Positions 1 to 7,998 of a DNA stretch of 64,000 nt are shown here, one piece after another. Made by a program: the position numbers and the translations under genes. The first letter of the stretch is position 1; each line of letters opens with the position of its first letter. Under the pieces are notes generated by a model. It was not told where the DNA came from and did no database searches. It saw only the letters and a program-made list of their open reading frames with translations. The stretch covers positions 1,703,001 to 1,767,000 of the forward strand of contig NZ_JADBGB010000001.1 of NCBI RefSeq assembly GCF_015220045.1, in the 5' to 3' direction. Source of the DNA: Marivivens aquimaris. GTDB taxonomy: Bacteria; Pseudomonadota; Alphaproteobacteria; Rhodobacterales; Rhodobacteraceae.

Positions 1-428
1 ATGGTTCCGACGCCTGCAATATCGCCTTCGCGAAACTTGATCACGTCAGCGCCGACGCCAATGACGCGGCCCACCATCTCGTGACCGGGCACCACCGGCT
101 GAGTGACCGGTCCCCAGTCCCCGCTTACGGTGTGGATGTCGCTGTGACAGATCGAGCTGTACATAATCTCGATCACCACATCTTTTGGCCCAGCGGCGCG
201 GCGGGTGATGACAAAGGGGTCAAAGGTCAACGAGGTGTCGGAAGTAGCCCACGCTTGAACTTGCGCGGCTTCTGTCGAGCGAGTTGCCTCTTGCGCCTGC
301 GCGGTGCTGACCACACCCGCCGCCAGCGGAGCAGATGCGGCCAGAGCGGCGCCACTTGTCAGGAAAGCGCGGCGGCTTGCGCCTTCGCGGGTGATGACTT
401 CGGCCTCGGCATTACAGCTTTCACACAT
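1..428 (-). CDS. Zinc-dependent alcohol dehydrogenase, Tat-exported, N-terminal part (gene runs off the left edge)
   Basis: Reading the minus strand from 428 gives an open frame of 142 codons with no stop before the window edge. The N-terminus carries a twin-arginine signal (SRRAFL near residue 19, followed by an Ala-rich hydrophobic stretch ending in STAQAQ), so export to the periplasm is predicted. Mature sequence shows the GroES-like half of medium-chain alcohol dehydrogenases of the YahK/cinnamyl-alcohol type: SSICHSDIHT with the first catalytic zinc Cys, and the GHEMVGRV motif. The NAD(P)-binding half lies outside the window. The first residues, MCESC, contain a CxxC pair ahead of the signal. 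It is divergent from the cupin gene at 700. An exported member of a normally cytoplasmic family is unusual, though some proteobacteria have them. Confidence 0.8.
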   Translation of the reverse strand, partial: MCESCNAEAEVITREGASRRAFLTSGAALAASAPLAAGVVSTAQAQEATRSTEAAQVQAWATSDTSLTFDPFVITRRAAGPKDVVIEIMYSSICHSDIHTVSGDWGPVTQPVVPGHEMVGRVIGVGADVIKFREGDIAGVGT

Positions 429-538
429 GGGGTGTCCTTTCGCGGTGGAGGGCTACGGCACGGAGGATGTGCCGCCGGTAAGTCCAATGTTGTCCCGCAG
501 AACCCGCACGATAATAGGCGCGCTAGGCACATCACTCA

Positions 539-554
539 TGATGCTAATTCATCA
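539..554. promoter_or_regulatory. Inverted repeat TGATG-N6-CATCA in the divergent promoter region, candidate LysR-type operator
   Basis: The 271-bp space between the divergent dehydrogenase (start 428) and cupin (start 700) genes contains a perfect 5+5 bp inverted repeat with an AT-rich 6-base centre. This shape is compatible with a LysR-type site, and a LysR gene lies at 1280-2176. No second copy was found in the window. I see no other gene or strong promoter in 429-699. The regulatory role is inference. Confidence 0.3.
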
Positions 555-699
555 ATTATGAGGCCGGACCAATGAATTCCCCTCATGAGCGCATTGCGGT
601 TTGGCCCCATGATCAGTCGCGCTCGCGGCCCTACGTCCATGGCAAGCTGTATGATCGCAGCATTGGCCTGTCGGCCGCCTCACACCCTAGGAGATGCCC

Positions 700-1161
700 A
701 TGAAGTTCCCGACCTTAGCCGCCGCCCTCATCACCCTCGCTCCAACGGCGGGGCTGGCCGAAGGCATGACCCTGACGTCTGCCGGAGACCGTCCGCACAT
801 GGCTGGCAGCCTTGAGACCTTTACCGGGACAGTGAACATTGCATTCCTGTTTCCGCCGACCGACCCCTTCGCAGCAAGCGCTGCCACAGTCACGTTCCTC
901 CCCGGCGCGCGGTCGGCATGGCACAACCACCCCGGCGGCCAGATGCTCGTGATCACTGAAGGGATCGGTTGGACGCAGGAACGCGGCGGCGAAAAACACA
1001 TCATGCGAGCTGGCGACGTAGTCTGGTGCCCGCCAGGTGTCGACCATTGGCATGGCGCAACGGATCAGACGGCAGTCAGCCATATCGCCGTGCAACAGGC
1101 GGGCGAAGGCGGCGCGGTGATCTGGGGAGAACACGTCACGGATGCCGAATATCTCGACTGA
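700..1161 (+). CDS. Exported cupin-domain protein
   Basis: The 153-aa product has a Sec-type signal peptide (about residues 1-22, ending GLAEG) and a single small cupin barrel. Cupin motif 1 is visible as HNHPGGQ followed by a conserved Glu, and motif 2 as GDVVWCPPGVDHWHG, giving the usual three His plus Glu metal site. The start at 700 is preferred over 694 because AGGAG at 689-693 sits six bases upstream of it and touches the 694 ATG. It resembles the small (R)-mandelonitrile-lyase-like/quercetinase-like cupins found beside CMD-family and reductase genes. The substrate is unknown. Context (exported dehydrogenase, CMD-like protein, MFS exporter) suggests handling of a reactive small organic compound. 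Confidence 0.75.
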   Translation: MKFPTLAAALITLAPTAGLAEGMTLTSAGDRPHMAGSLETFTGTVNIAFLFPPTDPFAASAATVTFLPGARSAWHNHPGGQMLVITEGIGWTQERGGEKHIMRAGDVVWCPPGVDHWHGATDQTAVSHIAVQQAGEGGAVIWGEHVTDAEYLD

Positions 1162-1279
1162 ATGATAGGCTCGCTGACACTACAAAACGCAATGAGGCGC
1201 AGCGAGCCCGCTCTTTTCACTTATGAAGAAACCTCATAGGTTTTCCGGAGTGCCCTTATCGAATGGTTCCCACCTCGAC

Positions 1280-2176
1280 ATGCTCCGCGAGAACATCAAC
1301 GACCTCATTGCGTTTCAAGCTGTTGCTGAAGAGTGCAGCTTTACCCGAGCCGCCGCGCGTCTGAACGTGTCCCAATCGGCGCTGAGCCACACGATTAAGG
1401 GGCTCGAAAAGCGACTCGGGCGACGGTTACTGATCCGCACCACTAGGTCGGTTGCACCGACCCTCGAAGGACAAGAGCTACTCGAAACAATTGCGCCCTG
1501 CTTCGAGCGGATCGAAGCGCAGCTCACCGCGCTCATCGAAGCCAGTGACGAACCCTCCGGCACGGTGCGGATCGCGGCGGTGGAATATGCCATTGAAACG
1601 CTGCTCTGGCCCAAGCTGTCGCCGGTCCTCAAGCAACATCCCAAGGTGAAGGTCGAGTTCGTCATGGACTACGGCTATACAGACCTCGCTAAAGCACAAT
1701 GTGATGCGGGTGTGCGCTATGGCGATCAGGTCAGCGACGGGATGATCGCCATGCGCATCGGGCCTGAGGAGCGGATGGTCTGTGTCGGCGCGCCGGAGTA
1801 CCTCGACCGCACCAACAGACCCGAAACCCCGCAATCCCTTACCGACCACGCTTGCATCAACCTGCGTCTATCCAACCACGGTGCTCTCTATGCGTGGGAA
1901 TTCGAGGACAGCGACGGGCAGGAAATCCGTGTCAAAGTAGACGGCCAGATTACGTTCAACACTATCAACCCGGTGATGCAGGCCGCTATAGCAGGTCACG
2001 GGCTTGCACTCATTCCCGAGCGCCTCGCACGGCCACATCTGGACGCTGGCGCACTGGAAATCTGCCTTGGCGATTACGCCCCCTATTTCCCCGGCTTTCA
2101 CCTTTACTACCCCAGCCGCGAGCGCCCGTCGGCAGCGTTTGACATCGTACTGGATGCGCTGCGCGAACGCGGTTGA
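1280..2176 (+). CDS. LysR-family transcriptional regulator
   Basis: This is a 298-aa LysR regulator. The N-terminal winged helix-turn-helix covers about residues 1-65 (FTRAAARLNVSQSALSHTIK is the recognition region), followed by the linker helix and a periplasmic-binding-protein-like effector domain. An in-frame ATG at 1223 would add 19 residues. The 1280 start gives the family's normal N-terminus (MLRENINDLIAFQAV). Neither start has a clear Shine-Dalgarno. The gene sits between the cupin and the CMD-like gene on the same strand, not divergent as is common for the family, so it may control both flanks. Close relatives are regulators found beside oxidoreductase/cupin/CMD clusters. The inducer cannot be read from sequence. 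Confidence 0.85.
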   Translation: MLRENINDLIAFQAVAEECSFTRAAARLNVSQSALSHTIKGLEKRLGRRLLIRTTRSVAPTLEGQELLETIAPCFERIEAQLTALIEASDEPSGTVRIAAVEYAIETLLWPKLSPVLKQHPKVKVEFVMDYGYTDLAKAQCDAGVRYGDQVSDGMIAMRIGPEERMVCVGAPEYLDRTNRPETPQSLTDHACINLRLSNHGALYAWEFEDSDGQEIRVKVDGQITFNTINPVMQAAIAGHGLALIPERLARPHLDAGALEICLGDYAPYFPGFHLYYPSRERPSAAFDIVLDALRERG

Positions 2177-2245
2177 TTGATGAATTATCTGCATAAGTGC
2201 TTTCTGCGCGCCGCGCATTAACCGCTTCAGCACAAGTCCCATATC

Positions 2246-2263
2246 GAATGGAACATTCCATTC
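2246..2263. promoter_or_regulatory. Perfect 18-bp inverted repeat GAATGGAA-CA-TTCCATTC upstream of the CMD-like gene
   Basis: Two 8-bp arms separated by CA end 16 bp before the ATG at 2280. The gene's ribosome binding site (GAAAGGA) follows immediately. The position fits a repressor operator over the transcription start, or an RNA hairpin next to the Shine-Dalgarno. I found no second copy in the window. Confidence 0.4.
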
Positions 2264-2279
2264 TGAAAGGACTGCCCAG

Positions 2280-3032
2280 ATGAAAACGCCCCTCGCCGCC
2301 TCTGCCCTTGTTCTGCTTTCCACCGGAGCCTTTGCGGAAACGATCGGTCAAAATGCACTGAAGCGGGTTGCTCCCGCGCTGGAGGCTTATACCACCGGCC
2401 CGCTTCAGGCTGATGTGTGGGAGAACGAGACCTTGGCCGAGCGTGATCGGGCGCTGGTGACCTTTGCCGCCATGCTGACCAGACACGAGGTCGGCCTCCT
2501 GCCTGACCACATTGCGCTGGCTCTCGACGCCGGTGTCTCGCCCGCAGAGATCTCCGAGACCATTACACACCTTGCGTTCTATTCGGGCTGGGGCAATGCG
2601 ATTGCTGCCGCAGAAGCCGCCGCACCGGTTTTCGAGGCGCGCGGGGTCGACATTGCAGACCTGCCGCCGGTCTCTCCCGAGCTACTGCCGCTAAATGAAG
2701 AGGCCGAAGCAGCGCGCGATCAGATGGTGCGCAACAATTTCGGTGAGGTCAGCCCCGGTGTGGTCGACAATACGCGCGACCTGCTGTTCCGTGATCTCTG
2801 GCTGCGTCCCGACCTCGCCCCGCGCGACCGCAGCCTCGTGACGGTGGCGGCACTTGTCGCCGCGGGACAACCCGAACAGATGCCGTTCCACCTGTCGCGC
2901 GCAATGGACAACGGTCTGACCCAAGACGAAGCGGGCGAAGTTCTGTCCCACCTTGCATTTTACGCAGGCTGGCCGCGCGTGTTCTCGGCGATGCCGGTCG
3001 CCAAGCAAGTCTTCGAACAACGGGCTGAATGA
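2280..3032 (+). CDS. Exported protein with two carboxymuconolactone-decarboxylase (CMD/AhpD-like) domains
   Basis: The 250-aa product has a signal peptide (about residues 1-19, ending AFAE) and two tandem CMD-type repeats of about 100 residues each. The first includes LDAGVSPAEISETITHLAFY, and the second the parallel NGLTQDEAGEVLSHLAFYAGW. Neither repeat has the CxxC redox pair of AhpD peroxidase-type members, so a gamma-CMD-like fold without alkylhydroperoxidase chemistry is more likely. Start and signal peptide agree, with GAAAGGA upstream. It is followed after 10 bp by the F420-reductase-like gene, so the two are probably co-transcribed. Substrate unknown; the periplasmic location matches the neighbouring cupin and dehydrogenase. 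Confidence 0.75.
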   Translation: MKTPLAASALVLLSTGAFAETIGQNALKRVAPALEAYTTGPLQADVWENETLAERDRALVTFAAMLTRHEVGLLPDHIALALDAGVSPAEISETITHLAFYSGWGNAIAAAEAAAPVFEARGVDIADLPPVSPELLPLNEEAEAARDQMVRNNFGEVSPGVVDNTRDLLFRDLWLRPDLAPRDRSLVTVAALVAAGQPEQMPFHLSRAMDNGLTQDEAGEVLSHLAFYAGWPRVFSAMPVAKQVFEQRAE

Positions 3033-3042
3033 GGGACCGCCG

Positions 3043-3681
3043 ATGAAGATCGCAATCCTCGGCTCCGGCTTGATGGGAAGCAAGCTCGGTACGCTCTGGG
3101 CTCGCTCAGGTCACCAAGTGACCTTTGCCTATTCACGTACCGAAACCAAACTTGCCCGGCTCGCCGAGGTTTGCGGAGCAGCTTACGGCAGCGTGTCCGA
3201 AGCTGTCATCGGGGCCGATGCGATCCTGCTTGCCGTCCATTGGAACCGCGTCGAGGACGTACTGGCGCAAGCCGGTGACATGGCGGCGCAAGTCGTGATC
3301 AACTGCTGTGTCCCGCTCGACGAATCCAACAGCCAGATCGTCGTCGGCATGACCACGTCTGGCGCAGAAGAGCTGGCTCGCCAGCGACCACGCGCAAGGT
3401 GGGTTTCGGCGTTCAACACCAGCCCCTCCGAGAGTTTCGGTCCGGCCTTCGCTGCCAAAGGCCGAAGCGAGCCACCGCAACTGTTGATGTACGGCGATGA
3501 TGCTGGGGCAAAGACTATAGCCGCAGAACTCATCCGCGACGTCGGCTTCGAACCTCTCGAGGCGGGCGGCCTCAGAACCGCACGCTACGCTGAACCCTTC
3601 GCCATGGTCACTGCAGAGCTTGCCTATGGGCAGCCAGGCGGCGCGGCGCTCGCCTATCGCGTCACACGCCTGACAGGCTGA
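3043..3681 (+). CDS. NADPH-dependent F420 reductase-like Rossmann protein
   Basis: This is a 212-aa protein starting directly with a dinucleotide-binding beta-alpha-beta (MKIAILGSGLMGSKLGTLWA, Gly-x-Gly-x2-Gly). It has the architecture of the F420:NADP oxidoreductase/YfjP-like family (PF03807), including the segment VSAFNTSPSE that follows the Rossmann core. The ATG at 3043 follows the stop of the CMD-like gene by 10 bp. Bacteria of this group do not generally make F420, so a role with NADPH and another substrate is more likely. No signal peptide, so it is cytoplasmic, unlike its exported neighbours. Confidence 0.7.
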   Translation: MKIAILGSGLMGSKLGTLWARSGHQVTFAYSRTETKLARLAEVCGAAYGSVSEAVIGADAILLAVHWNRVEDVLAQAGDMAAQVVINCCVPLDESNSQIVVGMTTSGAEELARQRPRARWVSAFNTSPSESFGPAFAAKGRSEPPQLLMYGDDAGAKTIAAELIRDVGFEPLEAGGLRTARYAEPFAMVTAELAYGQPGGAALAYRVTRLTG

Positions 3682-3759
3682 GGCGAGAACCTCGCCGCTT
3701 GACCGAAGCCTGCCCCATCAGCAACACCTCCTGACGACATCTTCAAACCAAGAGGCCAC

Positions 3760-4929
3760 ATGCCAGATCAAGCCGCCCCCGCGACCCAAGCTAAGGGTGC
3801 CGTATTTTCGATGTCACTCTGCGTGGCATTGCTGATCGCATCCGAGTTCATGCCCGCCAGCCTACTCACACCGATGGCCGAAGGATTGAATGCAACAGAA
3901 GGGCAAACCGGACAGGCGATCTCCATTTCGGGAATTTTCGCCGTTCTGGCGAGCCTCACGGTCACAACGGTCGCAGGCGAGGTGAACCGCAAATGGGTGC
4001 TAATCTCGATGACGGCACTTATGCTGGTCTCGCTGGTGTTGATAGCAGCGGCCCCGAATTTTGCGTGGCTCATTGTGGCGCGCGCCTTGCTTGGCATTTC
4101 CATAGGTGGGTTCTGGGCGCTGGCGACATCTGTCATCATGCGACTTGTGGTGCCCGATGCCGTACCACGCGCGCTTTCGGTGATGTACACGGGACAAGCG
4201 ATTTCTGCCGCGTTGGCTGCGCCGATCGGTAGCTGGCTAGGTAGTGTGATCGGCTGGCGCGGGGTGTTCTGGGTACTTGTCCCTCTGGTGTTGTTCGACC
4301 TTGTCTGGCAGCTTTTGGTCCTGCCATCTTTGCCTGCACGCGGACGCCAGACCTTTGGCAATCTGTTCGCCCTTCTGCGTCGCCCGTATTTCGCAAAAGG
4401 GCTCGTTGCACTGACGTTGATTTATGGCTCGGCGTTCTCGATGTTCACCTATTTGCGCCCTTTCCTCGAACAGGTCACAGGCGCGAACATCGCCCAACTA
4501 TCATCGCTGTTTCTGGTCATGGGATTGGCTGGTTTTGCGGGCACATGGGCTGCCGGACGCTTGGTACCGCGCTACGGCACAGCGCTGATGGTCTCACCGC
4601 CACTCATCATGGGAGCAGTCACAGCAGGCCTGCTGATCTTTGGTGCGAATGTCTGGATAGTAGCAGCACTTTTGGCAGTCTGGGGCGCAATGAACACTGC
4701 CGTTTCAATCATCTGGTTCGGCTGGATGTCGCGAAACGTCGATGACGCAGCTGAAGCAGCGGGAAGTTTGATGGTCGCCGTTATTCAGGCATCAATCCTT
4801 CTCGGCGCACTGATCGGCGGCATCCTCCTCGACTGGTACGGGATCACCGCCACTTTCCTCAGCTCCATCTTGCTCGCCGGAATTGCGGTCGGGCTGGTAC
4901 GCTCGGGGAAACACCTAATGAGACGATAA
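3760..4929 (+). CDS. Major facilitator superfamily transporter (drug:H+ antiporter-like, 12 TM)
   Basis: The 389-aa polytopic protein begins with TM1 after about 18 residues and shows 12 hydrophobic segments. Between TM2 and TM3 the loop is shortened (NRKW). TM4-TM5 carry the GxxxGPxxG-like antiporter region only weakly (YTGQAISAALAAPIGSWLG). It resembles the DHA1/arabinose-efflux group (AraJ, YdhP). It is probably co-regulated with the upstream oxidoreductase genes and exports a product or toxic substrate, but the substrate is not visible. The 78-bp gap before it holds no obvious terminator. Confidence 0.8.
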   Translation: MPDQAAPATQAKGAVFSMSLCVALLIASEFMPASLLTPMAEGLNATEGQTGQAISISGIFAVLASLTVTTVAGEVNRKWVLISMTALMLVSLVLIAAAPNFAWLIVARALLGISIGGFWALATSVIMRLVVPDAVPRALSVMYTGQAISAALAAPIGSWLGSVIGWRGVFWVLVPLVLFDLVWQLLVLPSLPARGRQTFGNLFALLRRPYFAKGLVALTLIYGSAFSMFTYLRPFLEQVTGANIAQLSSLFLVMGLAGFAGTWAAGRLVPRYGTALMVSPPLIMGAVTAGLLIFGANVWIVAALLAVWGAMNTAVSIIWFGWMSRNVDDAAEAAGSLMVAVIQASILLGALIGGILLDWYGITATFLSSILLAGIAVGLVRSGKHLMRR

Positions 4930-5221
4930 CCAAAAGCGTGCGAAATGAAGGCGCCCTCGTGCCGAGCGTCTATCCCGCTGGACTTCGCGAAAGACGCAAC
5001 AAAGTGCTCAGCGCCTGAAGCTCGGACAAGGTGTTCGTTCAATACTATGCCAACTGATCGGTGCTGCTTAGCCTCGCTTGGAGCTCAAATATTGCGGGTT
5101 AACGCAGGATGTCCGGGCCAGCCAATCAACCGTTCGTGGGGCAGTTTGTGGGGCAAAAAAGCGACAAAATTTACGGATTTCACCAAAAAATCAAAGATTG
5201 TTGGTTTTTTGGGATTGTAAA
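4930..5221. other. Intergenic region between the accessory module and tRNA-Thr
   Basis: This AT-richer 292-bp stretch has no convincing gene. Near 5180-5213 two 8-bp arms (CCAAAAAA and TTTTTTGG) flank a 14-base loop just past the tRNA 3' end, which could serve as a weak terminator for the minus-strand tRNA transcript. Short frames here are out of register with coding statistics and overlap the tRNA. Confidence 0.4.
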
Positions 5222-5297
5222 TGGTGCCCCCAGAGAGACTCGAACTCCCGACCCTCTGATTACAAATCAGACGCTCTACCAGCTGAGCTATAGAGGC
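5222..5297 (-). tRNA. tRNA-Thr (anticodon UGU)
   Basis: The minus strand gives a complete 76-nt cloverleaf. The 5' acceptor arm GCCTCTA pairs with TGGGGGC (with G-U pairs), the D arm contains AGCTCAGCTGGTAGAGC, the anticodon stem is TCTGA/TCAGA with loop TTTGTAA (anticodon TGT), and the T arm has GGTTCGA-type GAGTTCGAGTC. CCA is encoded. It lies between the accessory gene module and the DNA ligase gene. As a common integration target its position next to an accessory cluster is notable, but no integrase or duplicated 3' end is visible in the window. Confidence 0.95.
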
Positions 5298-5352
5298 ACT
5301 GGGGCGCTTCCTAGTGTGTCGCGCTGGGGCTGTAAAGTGGGTTTTTCGCGGT

Positions 5353-6921
5353 TCATGTTTCTGGGGGCAGAAGTGCTTTGAGGGTATCGAGCACATCGGC
5401 TTCTTCGACGGGTTTGTCCCAGCGGATGCGGGCGATGCGGGGGAAACGCATGGCGACGCCGGATTTGTGGCGGGTGGAGCGGTTCAGGCCCTCGAACGCG
5501 ACCTCGACGGCGAGTTTTGGCGCGAGGCTCCGGACAGGGCCGAATCGCTCAGTCGTATTGTTGCGCACGAAACGGTCGAGGCGGAGGAGCTCTTCGTCGG
5601 TGAAGCCGGAATAGGCCTTGCCGACAGGGACCAGCATCTCGCCATCCCAGAGGCCAAAGGTGAAGTCCGAATAGAAACCGGACCGTTTGCCGTGGCCTCG
5701 CTGGGCGTACATCAGCACAGCGTCGACGGTCATCGCATCGCGCTTCCACTTGAACCACGGACCGCGGGGGCGGCCTGCCTGATAGACGCTGTCGCGGCGT
5801 TTGAGCATAACGCCTTCGATCACGGGATCAGGCGGATTGGCACGGAGCGCGGCGAGGTCGTCCCAAGTGGTAAACTCCAGCAATGGTGAGGCATCGAAAC
5901 GCGGCTCGTTCATCTGGGCCACCGCATTTTCCAATGCGGCGCGGCGGACATCGAAGGGCTGGCTGCGCAGGTCATCACCGTCCCAGAGCAGCACATCGTA
6001 GAGGCGCAAGGCAGCGGGATGGCTGTTCAGCAGCGCCTTGCCTGGAGACTTGCGACCGAGGCGTTTTTGCAGGTCACCGAACGGGGCCACGACGTCATCG
6101 CGCCGGACCAGAAGTTCACCGTCGAGGGTTCCGGTGAATTGCATCCGCTCCACCAGATCGGGGAAACTGTGGGAAATATCCTCGCCTGTGCGGGTGTAAA
6201 GCCGCGCGGCCCCGCCCTCGCAGGCGGCCTGAATGCGGATGCCGTCCCACTTCCACTCGGCGGCATATTCAGACGGGTCGCGGGCAGCGAGTTCGTCTTC
6301 GTTCGTGGGCGTGGAGAGCATCACGGGGCGGAACGGCGCGCGGGCGAGGACTTCGGGCTTCGGGCCACCTTCGACCCATGCGAAAAGGTCGAGGTATGGC
6401 GGAACGAAGCCGGTCCAGAGTTCCTCGATCTCCTCGATTGGCACAGTGCCGTTGCTGGCAAGCGCGGTGAGCGCCATGCGGGTGGACACGCCGACTCGCA
6501 TGGAGCCGGTGACCAGCTTGATCAGGGCGTAGCGTTCGGACGCTTCCAGTGCGTCGAGCCAGCCTGCGATCAAACGCGCGGCTTCGACCTTGCCGCTGCC
6601 CGTTAGCGCTTCGACAACCTCGCTGAGGCCGACATCACGCGGGTCTTGGCGGGTGGGCCAGATCAGCGCGACAGTTTCTGCAAGGTCACCGACATAGTCG
6701 TAAGACATGGCGAACAGCTCGGCATCGACGCGATCGGCCACGAGACCGCGCACCAAGGCAGGCTTGGCCGTTCCCATGTCGAGGTTGCCTGTGAGAGCAG
6801 CCAGCGCATAGCCGCGCTCGGGGTCGGGCACATCGCGGAAATAGTGCGCGAGGTGGGCGAGTTTGGCATTTCGTCCGGGCGAGAACGCAAGACGAGTGAG
6901 GAGTTCGGCAAAGGCCTTCAT
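5353..6921 (-). CDS. ATP-dependent DNA ligase (ligase-associated DNA damage response type)
   Basis: This 522-aa ATP-dependent ligase has an N-terminal DNA-binding domain (about 1-190), a nucleotidyltransferase domain with motif I AEWKWDGIRIQ (adenylated Lys, about residue 230), motif IV region EGVMLKRRDS, motif V WFKWKRD, and a C-terminal OB fold. Its length and N-terminus match the ligase family that is clustered with an MBL-fold exonuclease (TIGR04120/TIGR04122 group), not the LigD polymerase fusion. The start overlaps the stop of the exonuclease by 4 bp (ATGA), so the two are translationally coupled, with the exonuclease first. It probably acts in DNA repair in addition to the NAD-dependent LigA encoded elsewhere. 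Confidence 0.92.
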   Translation of the reverse strand: MKAFAELLTRLAFSPGRNAKLAHLAHYFRDVPDPERGYALAALTGNLDMGTAKPALVRGLVADRVDAELFAMSYDYVGDLAETVALIWPTRQDPRDVGLSEVVEALTGSGKVEAARLIAGWLDALEASERYALIKLVTGSMRVGVSTRMALTALASNGTVPIEEIEELWTGFVPPYLDLFAWVEGGPKPEVLARAPFRPVMLSTPTNEDELAARDPSEYAAEWKWDGIRIQAACEGGAARLYTRTGEDISHSFPDLVERMQFTGTLDGELLVRRDDVVAPFGDLQKRLGRKSPGKALLNSHPAALRLYDVLLWDGDDLRSQPFDVRRAALENAVAQMNEPRFDASPLLEFTTWDDLAALRANPPDPVIEGVMLKRRDSVYQAGRPRGPWFKWKRDAMTVDAVLMYAQRGHGKRSGFYSDFTFGLWDGEMLVPVGKAYSGFTDEELLRLDRFVRNNTTERFGPVRSLAPKLAVEVAFEGLNRSTRHKSGVAMRFPRIARIRWDKPVEEADVLDTLKALLPPET

Positions 6922-7925
6922 TCGCCCTCCTCCTCATATCCCACAAGATGCAGCGGACGCGCCTTGCGCTGCGTCAGGTCCGCCCAGCGCATCAGGGCGT
7001 CGTCGCGCCCGTGGGTGATCCAGAACTCCTCGGGGTTCAGTTGTTCGAGCGTGCGCGTGAGGTCCGGCCAGTCGACATGGTCGGAGACGATCAGCGGCAG
7101 CTCCACCCCGCGCTGGCGGGCACGGGCGCGGATCTGCATCCAGCCTGAGGCAAAGCTGATGACCGGATCGACGAACCGCTGAACCCACGGGCTCGCAAAG
7201 GCGGAAGGCGGCGCGATAACGACAGCCTCGCGAAGCTTCTTGGCCTCGGCCTTCTCCATCGTCGCAGGGCGCAAGTCACCAAGCGGGATGCCTTGATCGA
7301 TGTGATAATCACACAACCGCTGAAGCGCGCCGTGGATGTAGATCGGCGCGTCATAGCCTGCCTCGCGCAGCAGCATGATGACCCGCTGCGCCTTGCCGAG
7401 CGCATAGGCCCCGACGAGGTGGGCCCGTTCGGGGAACTCGCGCACGGAATCCAGCAGCCGCCCGATCTCCTGACTGGGTGGCGGATGGTTGAAAACGGGC
7501 AGCGCAAAGGTGGCTTCGGTGATGAAGAGGTCGCAATCGACTGGCTCGAATGGCGCGCAGGCGGGGTTGGCAACGCGGCTATAGTCGCCGGAGACGACGG
7601 CGCGTGTGCCGCCCTGCTCGACCGCGATCTGGCAGGAGCCGAGGACGTGCCCTGCAGGATGGAACGACACGGTGACATCGCCGAGGGTCGTCCGGCCTTC
7701 GGCCGCTTGGCGGGACTTGGTGAAATCCTCGCCATAGCGGATCGCCATGATGTCGAGTGTTTGTTGCGATGCCATAACCGCGCCGTGGCCCGACCGTGCG
7801 TGGTCGGCGTGGCCGTGGGTGATAAGCGCGCGCGGGACGGGCTTGACCGGATCGATGTAGAAATCCCCGGGCGGGCAATAGAGGCCCTCGGGCCGTGGGA
7901 TCAGCAGGTCTTCGAAACGCATCAC
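6918..7925 (-). CDS. Ligase-associated MBL-fold DNA exonuclease
   Basis: The 335-aa protein is of the metallo-beta-lactamase/beta-CASP nuclease class (SNM1/Artemis relatives). The metal-binding motif THGHADHARSG is at about residue 36, followed by HPAGHVLGS and the later VSDHVDW and THGRDD motifs. It has the length and layout of the exonuclease encoded beside bacterial ATP-dependent ligases (TIGR04122 group). The 4-bp overlap with the downstream ligase supports a joint role in DNA end processing and sealing. The DEXH helicase and PdeM-like phosphoesterase that often complete this cluster are not adjacent. Confidence 0.9.
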   Translation of the reverse strand: MMRFEDLLIPRPEGLYCPPGDFYIDPVKPVPRALITHGHADHARSGHGAVMASQQTLDIMAIRYGEDFTKSRQAAEGRTTLGDVTVSFHPAGHVLGSCQIAVEQGGTRAVVSGDYSRVANPACAPFEPVDCDLFITEATFALPVFNHPPPSQEIGRLLDSVREFPERAHLVGAYALGKAQRVIMLLREAGYDAPIYIHGALQRLCDYHIDQGIPLGDLRPATMEKAEAKKLREAVVIAPPSAFASPWVQRFVDPVISFASGWMQIRARARQRGVELPLIVSDHVDWPDLTRTLEQLNPEEFWITHGRDDALMRWADLTQRKARPLHLVGYEEEGE

Positions 7926-7998
7926 GAGGCTTTCTTTGCGGCAGGCTTAGGCCAACGCCGCAAACTGTGATCGCGTTCCGCCGATTGCGAAACCTGTC

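Noticed and set aside
81..575. Plus-strand frame at the left edge
   Set aside because: The minus strand here encodes a zinc alcohol dehydrogenase with Tat signal and GHE motif; the plus frame is its shadow.
1223..1279. Longer N-terminus for the LysR regulator
   Set aside because: The extra 19 residues precede the normal LysR start and there is no ribosome binding site at 1223. It cannot be fully excluded.
5085..5396. Short frames overlapping the tRNA-Thr gene, considered as an integrase remnant
   Set aside because: No tyrosine-recombinase motifs. The frames include the tRNA itself and no duplicated tRNA 3' end (att site) was found.
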